Assembly (NCBI GenBank): GCA_905197485.1
Contig: CAJJYZ010000045.1
Span: forward strand, 1 to 14,817
Reading direction: 5' to 3'
DNA length: 14,817 nt
Origin: an uncultured Lachnospiraceae bacterium
Lineage (GTDB): Bacteria > Bacillota > Clostridia > Lachnospirales > Lachnospiraceae
The position numbers were made by a program, and so were the translations under genes. Under the pieces are notes generated by a model that was not told the origin of the DNA, made no database searches, and was given only the letters and a program-made list of their open reading frames with translations. Of this stretch, positions 8,102 through 14,817 are shown in pieces; the stretch's first letter is position 1; every line of letters begins with the position of its first letter.

Positions 8102-9127
8102 ATGGCAACAGAGGATAAATTAAAAGCGCTGGATGCAGCGATATCGAAATTGGAGAAAGACTTTGGAAAAGGAACAGTGATGAAGCTCGGAGATGCGGGG
8201 GCGAATGTGACGGTTGAGACAGTTCCGACAGGCTCATTGAGCCTGGACCTTGCTCTCGGATTAGGCGGAGTTCCGAAGGGACGAGTGATTGAGATTTACG
8301 GACCGGAATCCAGTGGTAAGACAACCGTAACACTGCATATGATTGCAGAGGTGCAGAAGAGAGGCGGAATTGCCGGATTTATTGACGCTGAGCACGCGTT
8401 GGACCCGGTGTATGCGAAGAATATTGGGGTAGATATTGATGAGCTTTATATTTCGCAGCCGGATAGTGGAGACCAGGCATTGGAGATTGCGGAGACTATG
8501 GTGCGCTCCGGAGCGATGGATATTATTGTCATCGACTCGGTAGCTGCCCTTGTGCCGAGACAGGAGATTGAGGGAGACATGGGAGACAGCCATGTGGGAC
8601 TTCAGGCGAGACTGATGTCCCAGGCGCTTCGTAAGCTGACGCCGGTTATCAGTAAGTCCAATTGTGTCGTGGTATTTATAAACCAGCTTCGCGAGAAGGT
8701 GGGAGTCATGTTTGGAAATCCGGAGACAACAACAGGCGGTCGTGCGCTGAAGTTCTACGCATCTGTGCGTATGGACGTCAGAAGAACCGAGACATTGAAG
8801 CAGGCCGGAGAGATGGTTGGGAACCGTACGCGCGTGAAGATTGTAAAGAATAAGATTGCGCCGCCATTTAAGGAGGCAGAATTTGATATTATGTTTGGAA
8901 AGGGAATTTCCAAAGAAGGAGACGTGCTCGACCTTGCCACAAGCATTGAGCTTGTCAACAAGAGCGGCGCCTGGTATGCCTATAACGGAGAGAAGATAGG
9001 GCAGGGGCGTGAAAATGCGAAGAATTATCTGACGGAGCATCCGGAAGTCATGGAGGAACTGGAAGCGAAAGTGAGAGCGCACTACGGTCTTGGAGTTGAG
9101 AAAGAGAACGAGAACGGAGAAGAATAA
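8102..9127 (+). CDS. recA: Recombinase RecA
   Basis: RecA forms filaments on single-stranded DNA, drives strand exchange and stimulates LexA self-cleavage. I chose the ATG at 8102 (341 residues). An in-frame ATG at 8096 is only one base after the AAAGGAG at 8088-8094, while 8102 has a normal 7-base spacer and gives the standard MATEDKLKAL start. Walker A is GPESSGKTT at residues 67-75, the catalytic glutamate region is DAEHALD, and Walker B is IIVIDSVAAL. Loop 1 includes EIEGDMGDSHVG and loop 2 GNPETTTGGRALKFYAS. The C-terminal tail is acidic (EKENENGEE), as expected for the regulatory end. The promoter and SOS box upstream are listed separately. recX follows after 3 bases. Confidence 0.97.
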   Translation: MATEDKLKALDAAISKLEKDFGKGTVMKLGDAGANVTVETVPTGSLSLDLALGLGGVPKGRVIEIYGPESSGKTTVTLHMIAEVQKRGGIAGFIDAEHALDPVYAKNIGVDIDELYISQPDSGDQALEIAETMVRSGAMDIIVIDSVAALVPRQEIEGDMGDSHVGLQARLMSQALRKLTPVISKSNCVVVFINQLREKVGVMFGNPETTTGGRALKFYASVRMDVRRTETLKQAGEMVGNRTRVKIVKNKIAPPFKEAEFDIMFGKGISKEGDVLDLATSIELVNKSGAWYAYNGEKIGQGRENAKNYLTEHPEVMEELEAKVRAHYGLGVEKENENGEE

Positions 9128-9130
9128 TCG

Positions 9131-9745
9131 ATGATTGTCACGAAGATTGAGCCTGTGACAAAGACAAAATTCAAAGTGTATGTAGAAGAGCAATTCGCGT
9201 TTGTATTGTACAAAGGCGAATTGTCTCGTTATCGAATTGTTGAGGAGCAGGAGATTACAGAGGAGACGTTTCGGAAGATAAAAGAAGAAGTGATTCTAAA
9301 GAGGGCAAAATTGCGCGCGCTTCATCTTCTAAACGATATGGACAGAACAGAAACACAGCTTCGTACAAAGTTAAAGCAGGGGCTTTACACAGAAGATATC
9401 GTTGAGCAGACAATCGCATATGTGAAATCTTTTGGCTATATCGGAGACGCTTCCTACGCAAGAAGATATATTACAAGCCGTCAAAAGAGTAAGAGCAGGA
9501 AAGAAATCTATGCAGAACTTTGCCGGAAAGGAATTGCAAAAGAGGAGATAGACGCCGCGATGGAGGAGTGCTACGAGGAGCAGGATGAATCGGAAGCCGT
9601 TTCCGCTCTCCTGCGCAAGAAGCGGTTTGACCCGGAAAACGCAACGGATAAGGACAGACAGAAGATGTATGGATATCTTGCGAGGAAGGGATTTTCCTAC
9701 GAACAGATTCGTCAGGTGATACAAGTTTCTGACCAGAATGCTTGA
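9131..9745 (+). CDS. recX: Regulatory protein RecX
   Basis: RecX binds RecA filaments and limits or tunes their activity. The 204-residue protein is mostly helical, built from three-helix repeats. Recognisable pieces are ALHLLNDMDRTETQLRTKL, VKSFGYIGDASYARRYI and a third repeat around KMYGYLARKGFSYEQIRQVI. The ATG at 9131 lies 3 bases after the recA stop. The nearest purine-rich site is GGAG at the recA 3' end, 11 or so bases upstream, so translation probably depends partly on coupling to recA. This pairing is the classical arrangement and implies SOS co-expression. The TGA stop is embedded in the -35 box of the rny promoter. Confidence 0.92.
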   Translation: MIVTKIEPVTKTKFKVYVEEQFAFVLYKGELSRYRIVEEQEITEETFRKIKEEVILKRAKLRALHLLNDMDRTETQLRTKLKQGLYTEDIVEQTIAYVKSFGYIGDASYARRYITSRQKSKSRKEIYAELCRKGIAKEEIDAAMEECYEEQDESEAVSALLRKKRFDPENATDKDRQKMYGYLARKGFSYEQIRQVIQVSDQNA

Positions 9746-9770
9746 CAGATATGTAAAAACAGTATAAAAT
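9742..9770 (+). promoter_or_regulatory. Sigma-A promoter of rny
   Basis: A perfect TTGACA (9742-9747) includes the recX stop codon TGA at 9743-9745. The best -10 is TAAAAT (9765-9770) at a 17-base spacing; TATAAA at 9763-9768 with 15 bases is the alternative. This gives rny transcription independent of the SOS-controlled recA-recX unit. Confidence 0.65.
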
Positions 9771-9804
9771 TTAAGTGTTGTATTTGTACAATGAAAATTA
9801 AATA

Positions 9805-9817
9805 AGGAGGTGCTCCT
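9805..9817 (+). promoter_or_regulatory. Ribosome binding site of rny inside a small inverted repeat
   Basis: AGGAGGTGCTCCT is a perfect 5-bp inverted repeat (AGGAG/CTCCT) with a GTG loop. It contains the whole Shine-Dalgarno AGGAGG (9805-9810) and ends directly against the GTG start codon at 9818. The Shine-Dalgarno to start spacing of 7 bases is ideal, so initiation should be strong when the hairpin is open. Confidence 0.6.
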
Positions 9818-11374
9818 GTGCCAGATTTTATTAGTATAATCGTTGCTGTAGTTATTACATTAATTGTAACGGCTGTGATTACTCACTTTGTAACGGTTTC
9901 CAATCTGAGGAAGAATGCAGATTCTAAGATTGGTAATGCAGAAAGCAGAGCAAGAGAGATTATAGATGATGCATTAAAAACAGCGGAGACAACGAAAAAA
10001 GAGGCTCTTTTAGAAGTAAAAGAGGAATCTATCAGGACTAAGAATGAGCTGGAAAAAGAGACGAAAGAGCGCCGCTCAGAATTGCAGCGCTACGAGAAAC
10101 GAGTTCTTGCGAAGGAAGAGTCACTTGATAAGAAGGCCAATGCGATTGAACAGCGTGAGGCAAGCTTCATTGCGAAGGAAGAATATCTGAAGCAAAAAGA
10201 AGTAAAAGTAGAAGAGCTGAATAAACAAAGAGTACAGGAACTTGAAAGAATCTCAGGACTGACCTCCGAACAAGCAAAAGAATATCTGTTGAAAACTGTT
10301 GAAGATGATGTGAAGCATGATACTGCAAAGATGATTAAAGAGTTGGAGAATCAGGCAAAAGAAGAGGCTGCTAAGAAGGCAAAAGAATATGTTGTCACAG
10401 CCATTCAGAAATGTGCCGCCGACCATGTTGCAGAGACTACGATTTCGGTCGTACAGCTTCCAAGCGACGAGATGAAAGGAAGAATCATCGGTAGAGAAGG
10501 TCGTAACATCCGTACATTGGAGACAATGACAGGAGTAGAACTTATCATTGATGATACTCCGGAAGCGGTTGTACTTTCCGGATTCGACCCGATTCGTAGA
10601 GAAGTCGCAAGAATTGCTCTTGAGAAGCTGATTCTTGATGGTCGTATTCATCCGGCAAGAATCGAAGAAATGGTTGAGAAGGCTCAGAAAGAAGTTGAGA
10701 CTATGATTAGGGAGGAAGGAGAGAATGCTGCACTTGAAGTAGGTGTGCATGGTATTCATCCGGAGCTGATTCGCCTCCTCGGACGTATGAAATTCCGTAC
10801 AAGTTATGGTCAGAACGCGTTGAAACATTCGATAGAAGTTGCTCAGTTAGCCGGACTTTTGGCTGGCGAGATTGGCTTAGATATCAGAATGGCAAAAAGA
10901 GCCGGACTTTTACATGACATTGGAAAATCAATTGACCACGATGTAGAAGGTTCTCACATTCAGATTGGTGTTGACTTATGTAGAAAATACAAGGAATCAC
11001 CGACGGTTATCAATGCGGTTGAATCTCATCATGGAGATGTAGAACCGGCAACTCTGATTGCATGTGTCGTACAGGCTGCAGACACAATTTCTGCTGCGAG
11101 ACCGGGAGCAAGAAGAGAAACATTAGAAACATATACAAACAGATTGAAACAATTAGAAGACATTGCGAACCAGTTCAAAGGTGTCGATAAATCTTTTGCT
11201 ATTCAGGCAGGTAGAGAGATTCGTATTATGGTAGTTCCAGAACAGGTATCTGATGAAGATATGGTACTTCTGGCAAGAGATATTTCAAAACAGATTGAAT
11301 TTGAATTGGAATATCCGGGTCAGATTAAAGTAAATGTGATTCGTGAATCACGTGTTACGGATTATGCAAAATAA
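9818..11374 (+). CDS. rny: Ribonuclease Y
   Basis: RNase Y is the membrane-anchored endonuclease that starts bulk mRNA decay in many Gram-positive bacteria. The 518-residue protein starts at a GTG with an ideal AGGAGG. An N-terminal membrane anchor spans about residues 5-27 (ISIIVAVVITLIVTAVITHF). A long charged coiled coil rich in K, E and R follows to about residue 200. The KH RNA-binding domain contains MKGRIIGREGRNIRTLE near 218-234. The HD metal-dependent phosphohydrolase domain has LLHDIGKSIDHD with H366 and D367. The conserved C-terminal region ends in IRESRVTDYAK. All family domains are present and intact. It has its own promoter and a bidirectional terminator after it. Confidence 0.96.
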   Translation: MPDFISIIVAVVITLIVTAVITHFVTVSNLRKNADSKIGNAESRAREIIDDALKTAETTKKEALLEVKEESIRTKNELEKETKERRSELQRYEKRVLAKEESLDKKANAIEQREASFIAKEEYLKQKEVKVEELNKQRVQELERISGLTSEQAKEYLLKTVEDDVKHDTAKMIKELENQAKEEAAKKAKEYVVTAIQKCAADHVAETTISVVQLPSDEMKGRIIGREGRNIRTLETMTGVELIIDDTPEAVVLSGFDPIRREVARIALEKLILDGRIHPARIEEMVEKAQKEVETMIREEGENAALEVGVHGIHPELIRLLGRMKFRTSYGQNALKHSIEVAQLAGLLAGEIGLDIRMAKRAGLLHDIGKSIDHDVEGSHIQIGVDLCRKYKESPTVINAVESHHGDVEPATLIACVVQAADTISAARPGARRETLETYTNRLKQLEDIANQFKGVDKSFAIQAGREIRIMVVPEQVSDEDMVLLARDISKQIEFELEYPGQIKVNVIRESRVTDYAK

Positions 11375-11390
11375 TAAGAATTTATGAAAA

Positions 11391-11436
11391 AAAGAGGAAA
11401 GTATGAAAGTCGCGATGACTTCTTACTTTCCTCTTT
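11391..11436. terminator. Bidirectional terminator between rny and the ABC-2 permease gene
   Basis: AAAGAGGAAAGTA (11391-11403) pairs perfectly with TACTTTCCTCTTT (11424-11436), with a possible inner AGTC/GACT stem in the loop. On the minus strand the stem is followed by a run of T (complement of 11387-11393), strong for the resistance operon ending at 11446. On the plus strand it begins 16 bases after the rny stop, with a poorer T tract. Confidence 0.78.
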
Positions 11437-11445
11437 GTATCTGTT

Positions 11446-12126
11446 TTACTCAGTCTGTCCGATTTTATAAGTAATTGTATAATATACGCCGATGATTGCG
11501 ACAATCACCACTCCCGCTACAAAACTCCAGTTTTCTTCGTACAAGTCCATACCGGCTACATAGAACTGTCTGATATAGCAGAAAATGATTGCGCTTATGA
11601 TTGTCATTGGAACGGATTTTTTAATCATGCCAATGATAAATGTTCCGATGCCGAATGTACAAAAGGTAATAATCGCTTTAAGCGCTGTCAGCATCCAATG
11701 AGAGAAAAGCGAACAGTTAAATTCTCCTGCTATCAGTCCCCAAAAGTTATCTGCAACTACAATAAATGCACCACAACAGATGTATCCGACAATCATAGAA
11801 GAGGTGACAAGCAATGTGATAAGAAGCAGCTTTGCAATCATCATCTTTCTTCGGTCTATCGGATAAGAAAACATAACTAAAATCGTCTTGTGGTTATATT
11901 CATTTATAATATAGACAGAGACAAGAACAGAAAATAGAGGGATATAATAAAAACAGAATATTAATCCCACTGTTGAAAAGGCTATTTCATAGCTGGATTT
12001 TATTGTTGAACTGTCATTTAGTCCAACAAATAGAAAGAACATACTAATAAAAATTCCAACAATAGAAAATAGTACATATTTTTTAAGCCCCACCTTTTTT
12101 AGCTCAAGTTTCATCAAACGTATCAT
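11446..12126 (-). CDS. ABC-2 type permease of a peptide-antibiotic resistance/immunity exporter (BcrB/LanG-like)
   Basis: This 226-residue hydrophobic protein has about six membrane helices, near residues 17-36, 49-72, 97-122, 145-166, 172-189 and 203-220. A basic N-terminal cytoplasmic segment (MIRLMKLELKK) precedes the first helix. This is the size and topology of the ABC-2 permeases that partner BcrA or LanF ATPases. The ATG at 12126 overlaps the ATPase stop as ATGA, so the two are translationally coupled. It is the last gene of the operon, ending just before a bidirectional terminator. No LanE-like second permease follows. Sequence in this class is poorly conserved, so the permease role is well supported, but the substrate (bacitracin, lantibiotic or another envelope-active molecule) is inferred from the neighbours. 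Confidence 0.8.
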   Translation of the reverse strand: MIRLMKLELKKVGLKKYVLFSIVGIFISMFFLFVGLNDSSTIKSSYEIAFSTVGLIFCFYYIPLFSVLVSVYIINEYNHKTILVMFSYPIDRRKMMIAKLLLITLLVTSSMIVGYICCGAFIVVADNFWGLIAGEFNCSLFSHWMLTALKAIITFCTFGIGTFIIGMIKKSVPMTIISAIIFCYIRQFYVAGMDLYEENWSFVAGVVIVAIIGVYYTITYKIGQTE

Positions 12127-13049
12127 AGATTTTTCACCGCCTTTGTTTCTGTGATTTGAAAGAAATAATCTTCTAAGGAATTTTTTCTGCGCCCAATACT
12201 GTTAATACCGATATTGTTTTGAACAAATGTAGCAGAGATTTCTTTTATTTCTTTTTTTAAATCGTAAATTTCAATGCGGTTTTCTGAAATGATTTTGAAA
12301 CTCTGTATTCCCAAGTCATGTTCGAGAATATAACTGGCAAGTTCTATATTATCGACATCGACCTCCACATAATCCATTTGAAATTTATGAATATCAGACA
12401 TAGAAATTTCCTGGATGAGAGTTCCGTTTTGAATAATTCCAATGGTATCTGCAATCTGTTCTACTTCAGATAGAATATAACTGGAAATGAAAATGGTTGT
12501 TCCATAATCTGTATTGAGTTTTCGAAATAATTCTCTCATTTCCCGTATTCCTTCCGGGTCGAGAGCATTGATTGGTTCATCGAGTATTAATAATTCCGGT
12601 TTAGTTAAGATGGCTCTGGCGATTGCAAGACGCTGTTTCATGCCCAAAGAAAATTGAGATATTTTTTTGTCGGCATCTTTTGATAGTCCTACACAGTCCA
12701 ATGCCGTTTCGATATGATTTTTGTTATAATATCCCATATATTCACAATGTAAATCAAGATTTTCTCTTGCGGTTAATTTTTCGTAAAAGTATGGACTTTC
12801 AATGATTGAGCCAATTCTTTTCAGCATTTCAAAATCATTTTCGATGACTTTATTGCCAAATAGAATGATTTCACCGGAATTGGCCGGAACTAAATGGAGC
12901 AGCATTTTCATCAAAGTACTTTTCCCAGCTCCATTTGGACCGACAAAGCCATAGATTTCTCCTTTTTTAACATGAATCGTGATATCATTGACCACTATTT
13001 TATCTTTATAGACCTTTCTTAGACGATGAGTTTCTATTGCATAATTCAT
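12123..13049 (-). CDS. ABC exporter ATP-binding protein, BcrA/LanF type
   Basis: This 308-residue ATPase should drive the permease encoded directly after it. Walker A is GPNGAGKST near residues 38-46. The signature motif is FSLGMKQRLAIARA, with the S-L-G-M-K-Q-R form typical of bacitracin and lantibiotic protection transporters. Walker B is LLILDEPINALDPEGI, and the H-loop position reads IFISSYILSE with S-S-Y in place of the usual S-S-H. The remaining ~90 residues form the C-terminal extension common in BcrA-like proteins, ending near LEDYFFQ. AAGGAGG lies 7 bases before the ATG. A short regulatory gap separates it from the kinase gene upstream, and the permease gene overlaps by 4 bases. Specificity is inferred, not seen. 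Confidence 0.88.
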   Translation of the reverse strand: MNYAIETHRLRKVYKDKIVVNDITIHVKKGEIYGFVGPNGAGKSTLMKMLLHLVPANSGEIILFGNKVIENDFEMLKRIGSIIESPYFYEKLTARENLDLHCEYMGYYNKNHIETALDCVGLSKDADKKISQFSLGMKQRLAIARAILTKPELLILDEPINALDPEGIREMRELFRKLNTDYGTTIFISSYILSEVEQIADTIGIIQNGTLIQEISMSDIHKFQMDYVEVDVDNIELASYILEHDLGIQSFKIISENRIEIYDLKKEIKEISATFVQNNIGINSIGRRKNSLEDYFFQITETKAVKNL

Positions 13050-13072
13050 TCTGTGACCTCCTTGCTAAAAAC

Positions 13073-13129
13073 AGTATACAAAAGAAAGTTATCTTTTTTC
13101 TCTTATAATTCTAACTTTTTTCTAACTTT
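13073..13129 (-). promoter_or_regulatory. Candidate response-regulator-controlled promoter of the exporter genes
   Basis: The 10-bp unit TTCTAACTTT occurs twice, at 13109-13118 and 13120-13129, with an 11-bp period, so both copies face the same side of the helix. Read with transcription (minus strand) the unit is AAAGTTAGAA. Thirty bases further on is TATACT (complement of 13073-13078), a good -10. The hexamer 17 bases before it, AGAAAA, is a poor -35. Tandem sites upstream of a promoter with a weak -35 fit activation by an OmpR-family regulator. The second repeat overlaps the kinase stop codon. Confidence 0.5.
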
Positions 13130-14042
13130 ATAATTTAACTATAAAAACTGTTTTTTCCTGAGGTATGCTGACTACAGAAATATGTCCTCCCATAGAATTT
13201 GCCAGTTCTTGCGAAATGGTTAACCCTAGTCCGTTTCCTTTCGCTCTGTTTGTCGTATATGACCTTGTAAAAATATGTGATTTATCCTTTTCGGAGATAC
13301 CGATTCCATGGTCTTCAATTTCAATGAAAATATGAGTATCTTTTTCATAAAGAGAAATTTTTAAGAATTTTCCGGAATTTCCGTATTTAATTACATTATC
13401 AATCAGATTTTTCAGAATACGTTTGACTGCTTCTTCATCCACATTCGCATAGAATGGTTTATCTTCAATATGAACCTCCACATGGAAATTTTCCTTTTCC
13501 AATATACTATAGAACTCTAAAATAATTTCATGACAAACTTGTGTTAAGTTTACTTTTTGGATATGAAAAACCATGTCTTTGGATTGAAATTTTGCCATCT
13601 CGAATAAGTTATTTACAGAATGAACTAATTCTTGTGAATTGTTTTGCATTTTTTCGATAGTTGTGCGTATACCAGCAGGTAAGTCCTCTTTTTTACTTTG
13701 AAGATAAAGCATTTCAATATATCCTTTTAAGACAGTGATAGGTGTTCTGAAATCATGGGAAATATTGGTAAATATCTGTAGAATTGTTTTTTGACTTCTA
13801 TTGCAATCAATCTGTCTGTTATAAAATTTTTCTAAAATCCGGTTGATATTCTCTGCGGTTTCTTTTACAGATTCTATGTCTGTCGGTACAAGAATGAAAT
13901 TATTGTCAGTATCATTGATGATATCAAGAAGTCTTGCGTTGATGTATTTATAATCATTTTCCATCTTTTTGTTTTTTGTATGTTCCTTAAAGCAGAGAAT
14001 GAATAATATCATTGAAATTACAGCAAATAGTGACGTCATCAT
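13128..14042 (-). CDS. Sensor histidine kinase with a single N-terminal membrane helix
   Basis: This is the kinase of a two-component pair with the response regulator gene that it overlaps. The ATG at 14042 forms ATGA with the regulator stop. A second ATG follows at once (14039), and GGAGG is 4 bases before the first and 7 before the second, so the shorter start is equally plausible. One hydrophobic helix covers about residues 4-18; there is no second helix and no extracellular loop. The H-box is SHDFRTPITVLKGY with phospho-acceptor H96. The ATP-binding domain has LIDNVIKYG (N box), DHGIGIS (G1) and GNGLGLTISQELANSMGG (G2). At 304 residues it is short. With no outside domain, the signal may come from the membrane or from the exporter itself; that is inference. 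Confidence 0.88.
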   Translation of the reverse strand: MMTSLFAVISMILFILCFKEHTKNKKMENDYKYINARLLDIINDTDNNFILVPTDIESVKETAENINRILEKFYNRQIDCNRSQKTILQIFTNISHDFRTPITVLKGYIEMLYLQSKKEDLPAGIRTTIEKMQNNSQELVHSVNNLFEMAKFQSKDMVFHIQKVNLTQVCHEIILEFYSILEKENFHVEVHIEDKPFYANVDEEAVKRILKNLIDNVIKYGNSGKFLKISLYEKDTHIFIEIEDHGIGISEKDKSHIFTRSYTTNRAKGNGLGLTISQELANSMGGHISVVSIPQEKTVFIVKL

Positions 14043-14728
14043 TCTTCCTCCATTTTATAGCCAATTCCCCAAAGTGTTTTGATATATGTATTTTTTCCCT
14101 TCCCATCAGACAACTTATTTCTTAATCGGTTAATATGTGTGTTTAGTACGTTTTCGTTTCCGTAATATGCTTCTTTCCAAATCGTATTGTAAAGTTGTTC
14201 TTTTGAAAAAGCTCGACCTTGATTAGCTGCAAGAAGTCTGATGATTTCAAATTCTGTATGTGTCAAATTCAAATCAGTATCATTTTGAAAAACTGTGTGT
14301 TGAGATACATTGATAGTCAAATCTTTGTATTGAATTATTTTATCGTGAAAACTATCAGAACTGCTATATATTGTTGCACGACGTATGTGTGCTTTCACTC
14401 TTGCCAATAATTCAACGAGAGAAAAAGGCTTGGTAATATAGTCGTCAGCGCCTAAATTTAGCCCCATCAATTTATCTGTATCATTATCTTTTGCGGTAAT
14501 GATAATAACGGGTGTTACGCTTACGCTTCTTATATACTTCAAGGTTTCAAACCCATTTAACTTCGGCAACATCAAATCTAATAGTATAAGGTGAAAGGTG
14601 TGTTTCTTGAAAATGTCAATCGCCATTTCACCGTCAATAGCAGTTGTGACATTATAATTTTCGCTAGTCAAAAAATCGCAGACCATTTCACAAATTTTTT
14701 TATCGTCTTCAATTAACAGGATATTCAT
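14039..14728 (-). CDS. Response regulator, OmpR/PhoB family
   Basis: This 229-residue DNA-binding regulator is the first gene of the minus-strand resistance module. The receiver domain (about 1-115) has the acidic pocket E7-D8-D9, phosphorylation site D51 in LLDLMLP, T78 in IITAKD and K100 in TKPF. The C-terminal winged-helix effector (about 130-229) ends in the typical INRLRNKLSDGKGK and TLWGIGYKMEEE. The start ATG is preceded by AAAGGAG with a rather long 10-base spacer. The gene overlaps the kinase start by 4 bases, so the pair is co-translated. It probably acts at the direct repeats between the kinase and ATPase genes. Confidence 0.93.
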   Translation of the reverse strand: MNILLIEDDKKICEMVCDFLTSENYNVTTAIDGEMAIDIFKKHTFHLILLDLMLPKLNGFETLKYIRSVSVTPVIIITAKDNDTDKLMGLNLGADDYITKPFSLVELLARVKAHIRRATIYSSSDSFHDKIIQYKDLTINVSQHTVFQNDTDLNLTHTEFEIIRLLAANQGRAFSKEQLYNTIWKEAYYGNENVLNTHINRLRNKLSDGKGKNTYIKTLWGIGYKMEEE

Positions 14729-14817
14729 GGTGTTTCAACTCCTTTGTAACAATATACTTCAAACTATAAATGAGCAAGTTCGTGATTTTGCATAAAAGAA
14801 AGACACTTCGATTCCAG
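14729..14817. other. Upstream region of the response regulator gene, to the window edge
   Basis: This 89-base stretch holds the ribosome binding site and presumably the promoter of the resistance module. A TATATT (complement of 14751-14756) could be a -10, but I see no good -35 at the right distance. TTCAAACT at 14758-14765 differs by one base from the core of the repeats found before the ATPase gene, which might indicate autoregulation. No gene is recognised. Confidence 0.35.

Overview
This window looks like chromosomal DNA from a low-to-moderate GC Gram-positive anaerobe, most likely a Lachnospiraceae-type Clostridia. The inference rests on strong AGGAGG ribosome binding sites, a recA-recX-rny order, a Firmicutes-style SOS box (CGAAC-N4-GTTCG) before recA, an RNase Y gene, an archaeal-type aspartate-semialdehyde dehydrogenase, and a queuosine salvage/reduction enzyme of the QueH type. 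No species can be named from the sequence alone.

Layout. (1) Positions 1-1723: a gene-free left end with two hairpins, then a minus-strand two-gene operon for a nitrate/sulfonate/taurine/thiamine-precursor type ABC importer (ATPase 959-1723, permease 165-962, GTGA overlap). No substrate-binding protein gene is visible. (2) 1810-7926: a plus-strand run of six closely spaced genes, queH, asd, galM, topB, a left-handed beta-helix acyltransferase and mgsA. It begins at a good sigma-A promoter (TTGATT-17-TATAAT) and ends at a 15-bp terminator hairpin. (3) 8027-11436: DNA repair and RNA decay genes. recA has its own promoter and SOS box, recX follows after 3 bp, and rny (RNase Y) has its own promoter overlapping the recX stop codon and a GTG start next to a small hairpin that contains the Shine-Dalgarno sequence. 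(4) 11446-14728: a clearly more AT-rich minus-strand module in the order response regulator, histidine kinase, BcrA-type ATPase, ABC-2 permease. This arrangement is typical of regulated resistance or immunity to bacitracin, lantibiotics or other envelope-active peptides. A bidirectional terminator separates it from rny.

How it works together. The central operon mixes tRNA modification, amino-acid biosynthesis, sugar handling, DNA topology and the methylglyoxal bypass, so it is probably shared transcription rather than one pathway. recA and recX form an SOS-controlled pair in which RecX modulates RecA. The right-hand module is a self-contained stress circuit: the kinase and regulator are expected to switch on the exporter pair. 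A pair of 10-bp direct repeats (TTCTAACTTT, 11-bp period) lies between the kinase gene and the ATPase gene, just upstream of a TATACT -10 element without a good -35, which fits an activator-dependent promoter. I see no rRNA, tRNA, CRISPR array, insertion sequence or phage gene. Most of the window is ordinary housekeeping DNA. The points most worth a second look are the resistance module with its repeats, the rny leader hairpin, and an unexplained palindrome upstream of recA.
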